Shown: positions 19,718 to 28,330 of the stretch, one piece after another
Layout of the letters: each line of letters begins with the position of its first letter
Numbering within the stretch: the stretch's first letter is position 1
Source of the DNA: Streptomyces sp. KL109B
Lineage (GTDB): Bacteria; Actinomycetota; Actinomycetes; Streptomycetales; Streptomycetaceae
Direction of reading: 5' to 3'
NCBI RefSeq assembly: GCF_030766935.1
Contig: NZ_JASERL010000002.1
Span: 248,001-312,000, forward strand
Length of the DNA stretch: 64,000 bases
Translations under genes and position numbers: made by a program
Notes under the pieces: generated by a model
Database searches by the model: none
Told to the model about the DNA's origin: nothing
What the model saw: the letters and a program-made list of their open reading frames with translations, nothing else

Positions 19718-20782
19718 CTACTCGTTCCGCGATTTCGGCGTACTCGGCTCCGCCGTACTGGCCCTCACCACGAGCTCCGTCGCGAGGTCGACGCGCGGCG
19801 CCGCGGGCGCCACGGAACGCGCCAGATCAAGCGCCGTACGGGCCGCCAACTTGCCCATGTCGGCGAGCGGTTGGCGCACCGTGGTGAGCGGCGGCGCCGA
19901 CCAGCGCACTTCCGGAAGGTCGTCGAAGCCGACGACGCTCAGGTCCTCGGGCACCCGCAGGCCGCGCCGCCGCAGTGCCTCGATCGCGCCGAGCGCCATC
20001 TGGTCGCTCGCGGCGAACACGGCGGTCGGCGGCTCGTCCAGGTCGAGCAGCCGGTCGCACCCGGCGAACCCGGCCGCGTGATAGAAGTCGCCGGGCACGA
20101 TCAGCGCGTCGTCGACGGGCACGCCCGCGACGTCGAGCGCGGCCCGGTACCCGTCGAGCCGGGCCCGCGAGCACAGCAGCCGGGGCGGCCCCTCGATGAA
20201 CCCGATGCGCCGGTGCCCGAGTTCCAGCAGATGCTCGGTGGCCGCCATGCCGCCCGCCCAGTTGGTGGCGCCGATGGTCGGCGCGTCCGGGACGGGCGTG
20301 CCCGCCGGGTCGATCACCACCAACGGCACGCCGAGCCGCTGCAGTTCGTCCCGCAGCCCGGATTCGAGCACCGACGTCACGAGGATCACGCCGTCCGACG
20401 CGCGGGCCCGCAGGTTCGTCATCCACTCCCGCGCGGCCCCCGCCCGGTCGTGGATCGCGGAAACGACCGTCCCGACCCCCGCCTCGTGCGCGACCTCCTC
20501 GACACCCCGGATGATCTCCACCGCCCACGGGCTGTCCAGGTCGTTGAAGACCAGGTCGAGCAGGGCCGCCGTGCGGGCGCCCGGCCCGGGCGGCCTGCGC
20601 TGATACCCGTGCCGGTGCAGCAGGTCCTCGATGCGGGCCCGCGTCCCCGGCGAGACGTCGGAGCGCCCGTTGACGACCCGCGAGACGGTCGGCACCGACA
20701 CCCCGGCCTCCCGCGCGATCTCGGTGATCGTCACCTTGCGCTGCGCGTCTACCCCGTCCACGTTCCCCACCTCCGTCGACAT
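19718..20782 (-). CDS. LacI-family transcriptional regulator
   Basis: A regulator of about 354 residues with the N-terminal LacI helix-turn-helix (TITEIAREAGVSVPTVSRVV) and hinge, followed by a periplasmic-binding-protein-like effector domain (about residues 70-340) with the usual GFDD and AASDQMALGAIEALRRRG blocks. Two in-frame ATG codons, at 20782 and 20830, each follow the same sequence CGAGGGC or GCGAGGGC. The inner one is preferred because a palindrome lies between them and because it gives a more usual length. It is 98 bases from the GH2 gene upstream and probably controls the importer operon downstream, releasing it when a xylo- or other oligosaccharide binds. Confidence 0.85.
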   Translation of the reverse strand: MSTEVGNVDGVDAQRKVTITEIAREAGVSVPTVSRVVNGRSDVSPGTRARIEDLLHRHGYQRRPPGPGARTAALLDLVFNDLDSPWAVEIIRGVEEVAHEAGVGTVVSAIHDRAGAAREWMTNLRARASDGVILVTSVLESGLRDELQRLGVPLVVIDPAGTPVPDAPTIGATNWAGGMAATEHLLELGHRRIGFIEGPPRLLCSRARLDGYRAALDVAGVPVDDALIVPGDFYHAAGFAGCDRLLDLDEPPTAVFAASDQMALGAIEALRRRGLRVPEDLSVVGFDDLPEVRWSAPPLTTVRQPLADMGKLAARTALDLARSVAPAAPRVDLATELVVRASTAEPSTPKSRNE

Positions 20783-20796
20783 GCCCTCGCGGACAA

Positions 20797-20817
20797 CTTC
20801 CGAACTGGTTCCGGAAG
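20797..20817. promoter_or_regulatory. palindrome at the LacI gene start (putative autoregulatory operator)
   Basis: CTTCCGAAC and GTTCCGGAAG form a near-perfect inverted repeat around TG. Overlapping it, GGTTC and GAACC flank CGGAA. It lies just upstream of the chosen start and shares TTCCGGAA with the palindrome at the SBP ribosome site, as expected for a regulator that controls itself and the adjacent operon. Confidence 0.45.
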
Positions 20818-20880
20818 AACCGTAGGACATGCCCTCGACGGCGGTTTGGTCAAGCCCGGCTCACACCTGGACTTCGGGGA

Positions 20881-23800
20881 TCACTCCTGGGCCACCTCCA
20901 GCGCACTGATGCCGACCGCCCCTTCAACGGCCCCTGGCTTACGGCTGGTCAGGGTGAGCCGGATGCGGGTGGTGCGGACGGCGTCGAAGGTGATGACGGT
21001 CGGGCTGCCGGAGGTGCCGGACCAGGCGATGTCCACGTCCGGGACATCGGCGTACGCCTCGCCGTCCCAGGCCGCCACCGTGATCTTCGCGGGCAGGGAG
21101 TGTCTCGCGTCGACCGTGAACGACGCCTCCACCCGGCCGACGGTGCGCACCTCGGCCCATTCCACGGAGATCCAGTCCTCGGGGCGGGCGCCGTTGAAGG
21201 CGGGGAGGAGGGCGGTGGCGGACTTCTGGAAGGCGTTGGACCACTGGGTGGCGGGGTCGCCGTCGAGCAGCGCGGCGGGGAGGGTGGTCGGGGCGCCGGA
21301 GTAACTGGCGTCCGCGTGCGGGTACTTGATGACACCCGGGCCGGGGTCCGGGGCGAAGGGGCCGGCGGGGGTGACGGGGGCGCCCGCGGGGCCCGTGACG
21401 CGGAGCGTGGCGGTGCCGGTGCGCAGGCCCTTCGCGCGGGCCGTCACCGTGAGCGCGCCGGGGTCCGTGCCCGCGCGGACGATGGCGAGCGCGAGGCCGT
21501 GGAAGGTGGTGCGGGTGCTCGCCTGGTAGCGCTCGGCGGACTCCTGCTGACCGTTGTCGACGCCCGCCAACTGCCCGCCGCGCACGTCGAATTCGAGAAG
21601 GGTGGCCGCGTCCGGAACGACGAGCCCCTTCGCGTCGACCACCTCCGCCGTGACGAAGGCGAGGGCGCGACCGTCGGCCGCGACCGCCTTGCGGTCCGGG
21701 GTCAGCCGGATCGCGTGCGGGTCGCCCGCCGTACGCAGCACATCCGTGGCGACCGTCTTGCCACCGCGCCGCGCGACGGCCTTCAACTCCCCTGCGGCAT
21801 AAGGCACTTGCCAGGTCAGATGCAGCTTGCCCGCACTGCCGTTGGGGCTGGTGTAGCTGCCGGGGTAGGGCCCGGACGTGACCGTCTTGTCGTCGTGGGT
21901 CGCCTCCGTCGTCTCCAGATACGTACGCCCGTCGACGGTCTTCTTCTCGTCGAAGCGGCGCACGCCCAACGACCGGCCGTTGAGGAAGAGTTCGACCTCC
22001 GCCACATTCGCGTACGCCCACACCTCCACCTCCTCCCCCGCCTCGTACGTCGTCCAGTCCATCGGCAGCAGATGCACCATCGGCTCGTCCGACCACTGGC
22101 TGCGGAAGAGGTGGTACATGTCCTTCGGGAACCCTGCCGTGTCGACCGCGCCGAAGAACGACGCCTTCACCGGGAACACGTCGTACGGGGTCGGTTCGCC
22201 GATGTAGTCGATGCCCGACCAGAGGAACTCACCGGCGAAGAAGCGCCGGTCGCGGTCCTTCTTCAGCCCGTACTCGCCGCTCATCGTCCAGGAGGCGAGG
22301 TTGTTGTCGTACGAGGAGGTGGCGCGCTTGCCGGGGGTGTGGTTCTCGCCGGTGTTGAGGTGCTGCGGCTCCTGGTACGTGCCTCGGCTCGATGTCTCCG
22401 ACGAGGACTCGGACTCGAAGAGGAACAGGTGCGGGTAGCGCTTGTGCAGGGCGTCGACGGACGCGGCGGTGTTGTAGTTGAGGCCGAGTCCGTCGAGCCC
22501 CGCCACGATCTTGTCGGCCGGCGAGCCGACGGCGGGCAGCGAACGGTACTTGTCGGAGCCGATGACGATCGGGCGGGTGCCGTCGAGCGCCTTGACGTCG
22601 GCGATGAGGCGCTCCGCCATGGCGATGCCCTCGGTGCGGGTGGAGTCGGGGATCTCGTTGCCGATGGACCACATGAGGACGGCCGGGGAGTTGCGGGCGG
22701 CGCGCACCATCTCGGCGATGTCCGCGTCGGAGTGCGCGTCGAAGAACCGGCCGTAGTCGTAGGTGTTCTTGCCGCTGCGCCAGCAGTCGAAGGCCTCGAC
22801 AAGCATGATGAGCCCGAGGTCCTCGCACGCCTCGACGACCTCGGGGGCGGGCGGGTTGTGCGAGGTGCGCAGCGCGTTGACACCCATGGACTTCATGATG
22901 GTCAACTGGCGCCGGACCGCGTCCGCTTGGACGGCGGCGCCCAGCGCGCCGAGGTCGTGGTGCAGGTCGACACCCTTGATCTTCGTGTGCGTGCCGTTGA
23001 GGGAGAAGCCGTCGTCGGGGTCGAAGGTGGCGTGCCGGACGCCGAAGCGGGTGCGGTAGGTGTCGACGGTGCGGCCGTCGACGCGGAGGTCGGTGACGAG
23101 GGTGTAGCGGTTCTCCGGGGTATCGATGGACCACAACTGTGGTTCGGTCAGGCGGAGTTGGACGTGATCCGTCCTTCCGTCCCCACCGACTGCCGCGAGG
23201 GTGGACTCGGTGCGCGCCACCCGGCGCCCCTTCGCGTCCCAGACCGTGGAGAGCACCGTCACGTCCCGCGCCGCGTCGCCGTCGCCCGCGACGGTGGTGC
23301 GGACGTCCACGGTGGCGTACCCGCGCTTGAGGGTCTCGGCGAGGTCGGGTGTGGTGACGAAGGTGCCCCAGCGCCGGACGTGCACGGGTTCGGTGACGAC
23401 GAGCCGCGCGTGGCGGTAGATGCCGCTGCCGGAGTACCAGCGGCTGCTGGGCAGCTGGTTGCGGACCTCGACCGCGAGGACGTTGGAGGTGGCTCCGTCG
23501 GTGTGCAGCAGGTCGGTGATGTCGTGGGCGAAGCCGGTGTAGCCGTAGGGGTGACTGGCTACGCGCTCCCCGTTCACGTACAGCGTCGAGTCCATGTAGA
23601 CGCCGTCGAACTCGACGGAGATCCGCTTGCCCGCGTACGCCTTCGGCACGGTGAACTTCTTGCGGTACCAGCCGAGTCCGCCGGGCAGGAAGCCGGTGCC
23701 GCTGGTCGTGCCGTGCTCGGTGGTGGGGGTCTGCTCGATGGACCAGTCGTGCGGGACGGCGACCATCCGCCAGTCCCCGTCGTCGAACCCGGGCTGCTCG

Positions 23801-24012
23801 GCGTCCGCGTACGCGCCGCCCGACTCGGCGCCGCCGTCGCGGCTGACGAGTGCGAAGCGCCAGCCGTCGGACAGGTCGACGGTGCGGCGGCCGACGACGC
23901 TTCCGGCGCGGGTGTCGGCGGAGGCGGCGTGGGCCGTCGCGGGCGCGGCAAGCGCTCCCACGACGGGGGCGGCCGCGCTCGCGGCCAGGACGGATCTACG
24001 GGTGACTGACAT
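20881..24012 (-). CDS. secreted GH2 beta-galactosidase-type glycosidase
   Basis: A 1043-residue family 2 glycosidase. The N-terminus is a Tat-type signal (TRRSVLAASAAAPVVGALA), so it is exported. The sugar-binding jelly-roll (DWSIEQTP to about residue 230), an immunoglobulin-like domain and the TIM barrel follow. The acid/base Glu453 lies in WSIGNEIPD and the probable nucleophile Glu533 in FLFESESS. After the barrel come several beta-domains (DUF4982-like and Big-like) and a C-terminal F5/8-type discoidin segment from about residue 915. Galactosidase is the likeliest activity, on plant galactan or arabinogalactan, but GH2 also includes glucuronidases and mannosidases. GAGGGG precedes the ATG by seven bases. 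Confidence 0.88.
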   Translation of the reverse strand: MSVTRRSVLAASAAAPVVGALAAPATAHAASADTRAGSVVGRRTVDLSDGWRFALVSRDGGAESGGAYADAEQPGFDDGDWRMVAVPHDWSIEQTPTTEHGTTSGTGFLPGGLGWYRKKFTVPKAYAGKRISVEFDGVYMDSTLYVNGERVASHPYGYTGFAHDITDLLHTDGATSNVLAVEVRNQLPSSRWYSGSGIYRHARLVVTEPVHVRRWGTFVTTPDLAETLKRGYATVDVRTTVAGDGDAARDVTVLSTVWDAKGRRVARTESTLAAVGGDGRTDHVQLRLTEPQLWSIDTPENRYTLVTDLRVDGRTVDTYRTRFGVRHATFDPDDGFSLNGTHTKIKGVDLHHDLGALGAAVQADAVRRQLTIMKSMGVNALRTSHNPPAPEVVEACEDLGLIMLVEAFDCWRSGKNTYDYGRFFDAHSDADIAEMVRAARNSPAVLMWSIGNEIPDSTRTEGIAMAERLIADVKALDGTRPIVIGSDKYRSLPAVGSPADKIVAGLDGLGLNYNTAASVDALHKRYPHLFLFESESSSETSSRGTYQEPQHLNTGENHTPGKRATSSYDNNLASWTMSGEYGLKKDRDRRFFAGEFLWSGIDYIGEPTPYDVFPVKASFFGAVDTAGFPKDMYHLFRSQWSDEPMVHLLPMDWTTYEAGEEVEVWAYANVAEVELFLNGRSLGVRRFDEKKTVDGRTYLETTEATHDDKTVTSGPYPGSYTSPNGSAGKLHLTWQVPYAAGELKAVARRGGKTVATDVLRTAGDPHAIRLTPDRKAVAADGRALAFVTAEVVDAKGLVVPDAATLLEFDVRGGQLAGVDNGQQESAERYQASTRTTFHGLALAIVRAGTDPGALTVTARAKGLRTGTATLRVTGPAGAPVTPAGPFAPDPGPGVIKYPHADASYSGAPTTLPAALLDGDPATQWSNAFQKSATALLPAFNGARPEDWISVEWAEVRTVGRVEASFTVDARHSLPAKITVAAWDGEAYADVPDVDIAWSGTSGSPTVITFDAVRTTRIRLTLTSRKPGAVEGAVGISALEVAQE

Positions 24013-24091
24013 GACGAGGCCCCTCGAAATCAACATGACCCACCAGAACAGAACCTGAGGCAACAGATTCTGGCGGGTGGACATAGGGATT

Positions 24092-24107
24092 CGTCAATAG
24101 CCTTAAC
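24092..24107 (-). promoter_or_regulatory. shared 16-bp motif with -35 element upstream of GH2
   Basis: Plus-strand CGTCAATAGCCTTAAC, read on the GH2 strand as GTTAAGGCTATTGACG with a TTGACG -35 at its end. The importer promoter at 19662-19677 has the same motif with two changes. Such sharing suggests common control of the GH2 gene and the importer. Confidence 0.5.
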
Positions 24108-24926
24108 TTACGTGTCACCGATCGTCGGATACGGGAACTTCACCCCGGCCCCGCCGTCCACGACGAGCGTCTGCCCGGTGACGTACGCGGCCAGCGGCGA
24201 CGCCAGGAAGAGCAGGGCCGCCGCGATGTCGGCGGGCTGCGCGACCCGCCCCAGCGGCGCGTTCGCCGCGTTCACGGCCCGCCCCTCCTCCCCCAGCAGC
24301 CCGGCGACACGCGGCGTCCACACCACACCCGGCGCCACGGCATTGACCCGCACCCCACGCGCCCCGTACTCGACGGCGGCCGTCCGCACCAGGGACATCA
24401 ACCCCGCCTTCGCCGCCCCGTACGCGCCGTGCAGCGGCGCCGCCGTGAGCCCGGAGACGGAGGCGACGAACACCAGCGGCCCGCCGCCCGCCGCCGCGAC
24501 CGCCGCTCCCCCGTACTGAACGGCGAGCCAGGCGTGCCGCAGGACCAGGTCGAAGTGCCACTGCCACGCGTCGTCGTCGAGCGCGTCCAACGCCTCGTAG
24601 CGCGCCATGCCGACGATGTCGACGACGCCGCCCACGGGCCCCAACTCCCGCTCCGCGTAAGCGAAAAGCTCCCGCATGTCGGCGCGCCGCGTGACGTCCG
24701 CGACGTACGCCACCCCGCCCGTCTGCGCGGCCACCGCCTCCGCCCGCGCCTTGTCGACGTCGACGCACAGCACGCGCGCACCGGCCGAGGTGAGCGCGTG
24801 GGCGGTCTGCCGGCCGATGCCGTTGCCCGCGCCGAGCAGGACGAAGGTGCGGCCGTCGACGCGGTGGAGGGAGGCGTAGTCGGGGACGGGGGTGTCGTCC
24901 AGCGGCTCGCTCGCGTTCACGCTCAC
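24108..24926 (-). CDS. short-chain dehydrogenase/reductase (SDR)
   Basis: A 272-residue classical SDR oxidoreductase. The dinucleotide site GAGNGIGRQ is near residue 30, the acidic residue that selects NAD is in LCVDVDKA, and the catalytic Ser and YxxxK are in SVSGLTAAPLHGAYGAAKAG. The C-terminal LVVDGGAGVKFPYP matches the family. The GTG start at 24926 overlaps the stop of the LLM oxidoreductase gene by four bases, so the two are translationally coupled. The pairing of a flavin-dependent monooxygenase-like protein with an SDR suggests consecutive oxidations of an unknown alcohol or ketone. Confidence 0.88.
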   Translation of the reverse strand: MSVNASEPLDDTPVPDYASLHRVDGRTFVLLGAGNGIGRQTAHALTSAGARVLCVDVDKARAEAVAAQTGGVAYVADVTRRADMRELFAYAERELGPVGGVVDIVGMARYEALDALDDDAWQWHFDLVLRHAWLAVQYGGAAVAAAGGGPLVFVASVSGLTAAPLHGAYGAAKAGLMSLVRTAAVEYGARGVRVNAVAPGVVWTPRVAGLLGEEGRAVNAANAPLGRVAQPADIAAALLFLASPLAAYVTGQTLVVDGGAGVKFPYPTIGDT

Positions 24927-26038
24927 TGTGCGGACAACTTCGGCTTGTACGTGGCGAGTTCGGGGATGACTTCCTTCCCGAGGATCTCGATGGTCCGCAG
25001 GATCTCCTGATGTTCCAGGTACCCCCACTGCACGTAGCAGATGAGCTGGTCGATGCCGAGGTCCGCGTACCGCTTGGCCTTGCGGACGATGGTCTCCGCG
25101 TCACCGACGAGGATCATGTCGCCCGCGTCGAAGTCGGCGACCGGCACGTCCCCCTCGATGATCGGATTGAGCAGCGGGAACGTCCGGTCCCGCTCCTCCG
25201 CCGACAGGTGCGGCAGCTCCCAGTCGAGGGTGAACTGGGCGAGGTTGCGGTACCACCAGGCGACCGAGTCCCATACCCGCTGGGAGGGTCGGTCGGCGGC
25301 GTGTACGAGGGTGTAGGCGGCGACCCTGTTCGTCGTGACGTCCGTGATCGAGCGCGGGGTGCGGGCGGCCTCCCGGTACGCGGCGACCTGCCGCCCCATC
25401 GCCTCCAGCGGCTGCATGATCGAGAACGACAGCAGCCCGAGCCCGGCCGCGCCCGCGACCTCGGCCGACCCGGCCGATGTGGCCGCCATCCAGCACGGCG
25501 GATGCGGGTCCTGCACGGGCTTCGGGGTGACCATGCGGCGCGGGAAGCTGTACCGCTCGGACTCGTACTCGAAGTACTCCTCGCGCCACATGCCCGTGAC
25601 GATCTCGATGGCCTCGCGCCAGTCGGCCCGCGACAGCTCCCGGTCGACGCCGAACGCCGTCTGCTCCATGGGCGTGGAGCGGCCGGTGCCCCACTCCACG
25701 CGCCCGTCCGACAGCACGTCCACGGCGGCCACCTTCTCCGCGATCCGGGGCGGCGGCGTGAAACCGAAGGGTGTGAGGGTGACACCGAAGCCGAGGCGGA
25801 TGCGTTCGGTCAGCGCCGCCAGGTGGCCGAGCAGCACCTCGGGGGCGGGGCAGTGCGAGCGCCCCTCCCTGAAGTGGTGCTCCACGGCCCACACCGTACG
25901 GAAGCCCATCCGGTCCGCGAGCCGGATCTGCTCGACCGCCTCCCGGTAGGCGCGCTGCTCGGCGGCGCGCTGGCCGTGCGGGTGGGAGCCCTGCCAGGGC
26001 TTCGGTACGTCGATCTCGTAGAGCACGTCGAGGTCCAT
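24923..26038 (-). CDS. LLM-class flavin-dependent oxidoreductase
   Basis: A 371-residue luciferase-like (bacterial luciferase superfamily) protein that would use FMN or F420. Conserved features are the N-terminal strand with VWAVEHHFREGRSH, the GFGVTLTPFGFTPPPRIAEKV segment, GRVEWGTGRSTPMEQTAF, and the C-terminal AKRYADLGIDQLICYVQWG. The start has no strong ribosome site but is the only Met before the first barrel strand. It is the first gene of a two-gene unit with the SDR. The substrate is unknown. Confidence 0.88.
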   Translation of the reverse strand: MDLDVLYEIDVPKPWQGSHPHGQRAAEQRAYREAVEQIRLADRMGFRTVWAVEHHFREGRSHCPAPEVLLGHLAALTERIRLGFGVTLTPFGFTPPPRIAEKVAAVDVLSDGRVEWGTGRSTPMEQTAFGVDRELSRADWREAIEIVTGMWREEYFEYESERYSFPRRMVTPKPVQDPHPPCWMAATSAGSAEVAGAAGLGLLSFSIMQPLEAMGRQVAAYREAARTPRSITDVTTNRVAAYTLVHAADRPSQRVWDSVAWWYRNLAQFTLDWELPHLSAEERDRTFPLLNPIIEGDVPVADFDAGDMILVGDAETIVRKAKRYADLGIDQLICYVQWGYLEHQEILRTIEILGKEVIPELATYKPKLSAQ

Positions 26039-26231
26039 GGGCCGGCTCCTCCGGTAGGCGGTGCGGCAGGCGGTACGTGCGGTGGGCGTGCCGTGGGCGT
26101 GCGCGGGGCGACCATGCGGGAGATCTGACGAACAGTCAAGGGAGAGCGGTGCTCACACTGACACCCGGAATGTCCGGCTTCCGGTTAGCGTTGACCGCAA
26201 GCAGTGACTCACCTGGTGAAAGGCGGCGCTC

Positions 26232-27287
26232 GTGCACGGCGAGTACAAGATCCCCGGCGGCAAGCTGGTCGTGGTCGATGTGGACGAGGTGGCCGGGGTG
26301 CTGCGGAACGTCCGCGTCGCGGGCGACTTCTTCCTCGAACCCGACGACGCGCTGCTCGCCATCAACGCCGCGCTCGAAGGCGCCCCGGCCGACGCCGACA
26401 CCGCCGCGCTCGCCGCGCGCGTCGACGCGGCACTGCCGGCCGGCACGGTCATGCTCGGCCTGACGACGGAGGGCGTCGCCACCGCCGTGCGCCGGGCGCT
26501 CGCCCAGGCCACGGACTGGCGGGACTACGACTGGCAGCTGATCCACGACGCGCCCCAGTCCCCGGTGCTGCACATGGCGCTGGACGAGGTGATGGTGGAG
26601 CAGGTCGCGCTCGGCAAGCGCCCGCCGACGCTGCGCGTGTGGGAGTGGGACCGCCCCGCCGTGATCATCGGCAGCTTCCAGTCGCTGCGCAACGAGGTCG
26701 ACCCGGAGGGCGTGGAGCGCCACGGGGTGACGGTGGTCCGCCGGGTCTCGGGCGGCGGCGCCATGTTCGCGGAGCCCAAGTCCACGATCACGTACTCCCT
26801 CGCCGTCCCCGAGTCCCTCGTCTCCGGCCTCTCCTTCCAGGACTCCTACGCCTACCTCGACGACTGGGTGCTCGGCGCGCTCGCCGACATGGGCATCAAA
26901 GCCTGGTACCAGCCGCTCAACGACATCGCCACGGACGTCGGCAAGGTCGCGGGCGCCGCGCAGAAGCGGGTCGCGGCAGGTCAGGGCGCGGTCCTGCACC
27001 ACGTGACCATGTCGTACGACATCGACGCCGACAAGATGGTCGACGTGCTGCGCATCGGCAAGGAGAAGCTCTCCGACAAGGGCACCAAGAGCGCCAAGAA
27101 GCGCGTCGACCCACTGCGCCGCCAGACCGGTCTGCCGCGCGAGGAGGTCATCTCGCGGATGATCGACTCGTTCCGGGGCCGGTACGGCCTCACGGACGGG
27201 AACGTGACCGCCGAGGAGATGTCCCGCGCCGAGGACCTCGTCCGCACCAAGTTCGGCACGGACGAGTGGACGGCGCGGGTGCCGTAG
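26232..27287 (+). CDS. lipoate--protein ligase family protein with N-terminal accessory domain
   Basis: A 351-residue protein of the biotin/lipoate ligase family. Residues 1-90 (HGEYKIPGGKLVVVDVDEV) match the small accessory domain of lipoate ligases; residues about 100-300 form the catalytic fold with the RRVSGGGAMFAEP nucleotide-binding loop and the lysine of DVGKVAGAAQKRV. In E. coli LplA the accessory domain is C-terminal, whereas here it comes first. The GTG start is preceded by AAAGGCGG. It probably transfers lipoate (or octanoate) to 2-oxoacid dehydrogenase or glycine-cleavage subunits. It converges on the PPOX gene with a 21-base gap. Confidence 0.85.
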   Translation: MHGEYKIPGGKLVVVDVDEVAGVLRNVRVAGDFFLEPDDALLAINAALEGAPADADTAALAARVDAALPAGTVMLGLTTEGVATAVRRALAQATDWRDYDWQLIHDAPQSPVLHMALDEVMVEQVALGKRPPTLRVWEWDRPAVIIGSFQSLRNEVDPEGVERHGVTVVRRVSGGGAMFAEPKSTITYSLAVPESLVSGLSFQDSYAYLDDWVLGALADMGIKAWYQPLNDIATDVGKVAGAAQKRVAAGQGAVLHHVTMSYDIDADKMVDVLRIGKEKLSDKGTKSAKKRVDPLRRQTGLPREEVISRMIDSFRGRYGLTDGNVTAEEMSRAEDLVRTKFGTDEWTARVP

Positions 27288-27308
27288 CCTCCGGCGGCCT
27301 TCCGGACC

Positions 27309-27734
27309 TCACACGGTGGCCTGATCACTGTCCCGGAACTCGCCCCACCCGTGCCAGCGCTCGATCTCCATGACGGCGGTGACGCGGGCGCGCTCGCGGT
27401 CGGGGTACTGGTCGCCGCCCGTGTAGTGGTGGGCGATCCGGTCGATGTCGGCCAGTCCCTTGTCGTCACGGAGTTCGACGACGCGGCCGATGAGGGTGAT
27501 GTGGGTGTACCAGCTGTCCTTGTCGAGGACGGTGAGGGTGAGCCGCGGGTCGCGCCGCAGGTGCTTCAGCCGGACCCGCCCCTCATCCATGTTCAGCAGC
27601 ACCCGTCCGTCCTCCCAGAGGTACCAGGTCGCGGCCGACACGGGCGCGCCGTCGGACCGGAGCGTGGCGACGGTGGCCGGGTTGGCACGCTCCAGCATGG
27701 CGACGGCTTCGGCGGAGAGCGGGGGCTTGGACAT
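27309..27734 (-). CDS. PPOX-class, probably F420-dependent, oxidoreductase
   Basis: A 141-residue single-domain split-barrel protein of the pyridoxamine 5'-phosphate oxidase fold. The blocks RANPATVATLRSDGAPVSAATWYLWEDGRVLLN and DPRLTLTVLDKDSWYTHITLIG (residues about 15-85; both longer blocks are seen in shorter parts such as TLRSDGAPVSAATWYL) match the F420-binding group of actinobacteria. AGGAGG precedes the ATG by four bases. Monocistronic. The substrate is unknown. Confidence 0.85.
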   Translation of the reverse strand: MSKPPLSAEAVAMLERANPATVATLRSDGAPVSAATWYLWEDGRVLLNMDEGRVRLKHLRRDPRLTLTVLDKDSWYTHITLIGRVVELRDDKGLADIDRIAHHYTGGDQYPDRERARVTAVMEIERWHGWGEFRDSDQATV

Positions 27735-27783
27735 GGTTCCTCCTGATACGTCGGGGGTCGTTGTCGACCCTAGTGTCACCCGG

Positions 27784-27833
27784 CGGGGCTCCGCCCCTGC
27801 ACCCCGCTCCTCAGTCGCCGGAGGGGCTCGAAC
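27784..27833 (+). repeat. two-hairpin dispersed repeat
   Basis: Copy of the ~50-bp element (GGGGCTCCGCCCC then CCCCGCTCCTCAGTCGCC and GGAGGGGCTCGAA) between the divergent PPOX and Trypco1 genes. The remaining bases to 27961 hold shorter degenerate pieces (two GGCTTGA boxes) and the Trypco1 ribosome site GGGGAGGGC. Confidence 0.75.
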
Positions 27834-27961
27834 GGCCGGGGTCGGCTTGACTGGTCAGAGGGGGCTTGAATGGCCGAAGTCGGGGTGACGGGAGGGCAGG
27901 AGATCTAGTGTTGTGGGCCAAGTCTGCTTGAGTCGGGGCGAGTTGGGGGAGGGCAGTACGT

Positions 27962-28330
27962 ATGGCCTATGTGGTGGAGTTGCCGGTCGGTGCGGGTGGG
28001 GATCGGGCGGCGGAGTCCGTCAAGGTCACCATTGAGGAGGCACCCGCTGAGGGGCTCGTGCAGGTGGCACGGCCGGGGCAGGTCGTGGCTCGGGCCACCC
28101 GGTCCCTCGGCGAACTCCTCTCCGGCGTACGGCCGGTGGCGGCGAACTTCGTCGAGACGTTCGGCGGCATGGTGAACGGGCCCGACGAGATCTGCCTCGA
28201 ATTCGGGCTCTCGCTCTCCGCCGAGGCCGACGTCGTGATCAGCAGCACCGCCGCCCAGGCCAATTTCGCCGTCCGGTTGACCTGGGACCGGCGCGGTTCC
28301 GAGGCTCCCGCCGGGGACGGCGGGGCGTGA
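27962..28330 (+). CDS. Trypco1 (CU044_2847 family) protein, partner of trypsin-STAND protein
   Basis: A 122-residue soluble protein that fits the trypsin-co-occurring domain 1 family, also known as CU044_2847. Family hallmarks are the opening strand VVELPVGA and the closing block EICLEFGLSLSAEADVVIS, followed by AAQANFAVRLTWDR. It has no signal or membrane segment. Its stop overlaps the next start (GTGA), so it is made together with the trypsin-nSTAND1 protein. The family was defined by its neighbourhood with trypsin-like proteases in predicted biological-conflict systems; its molecular role is not known. It may be a regulator or a protein presented to the protease. Confidence 0.82.
   Translation: MAYVVELPVGAGGDRAAESVKVTIEEAPAEGLVQVARPGQVVARATRSLGELLSGVRPVAANFVETFGGMVNGPDEICLEFGLSLSAEADVVISSTAAQANFAVRLTWDRRGSEAPAGDGGA

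Noticed and set aside
24108..27734. Secondary-metabolite cluster around the LLM, SDR and PPOX genes
   Set aside because: No synthase, carrier protein, peptide-synthetase or resistance gene is nearby. These are scattered oxidoreductases common throughout Streptomyces genomes.
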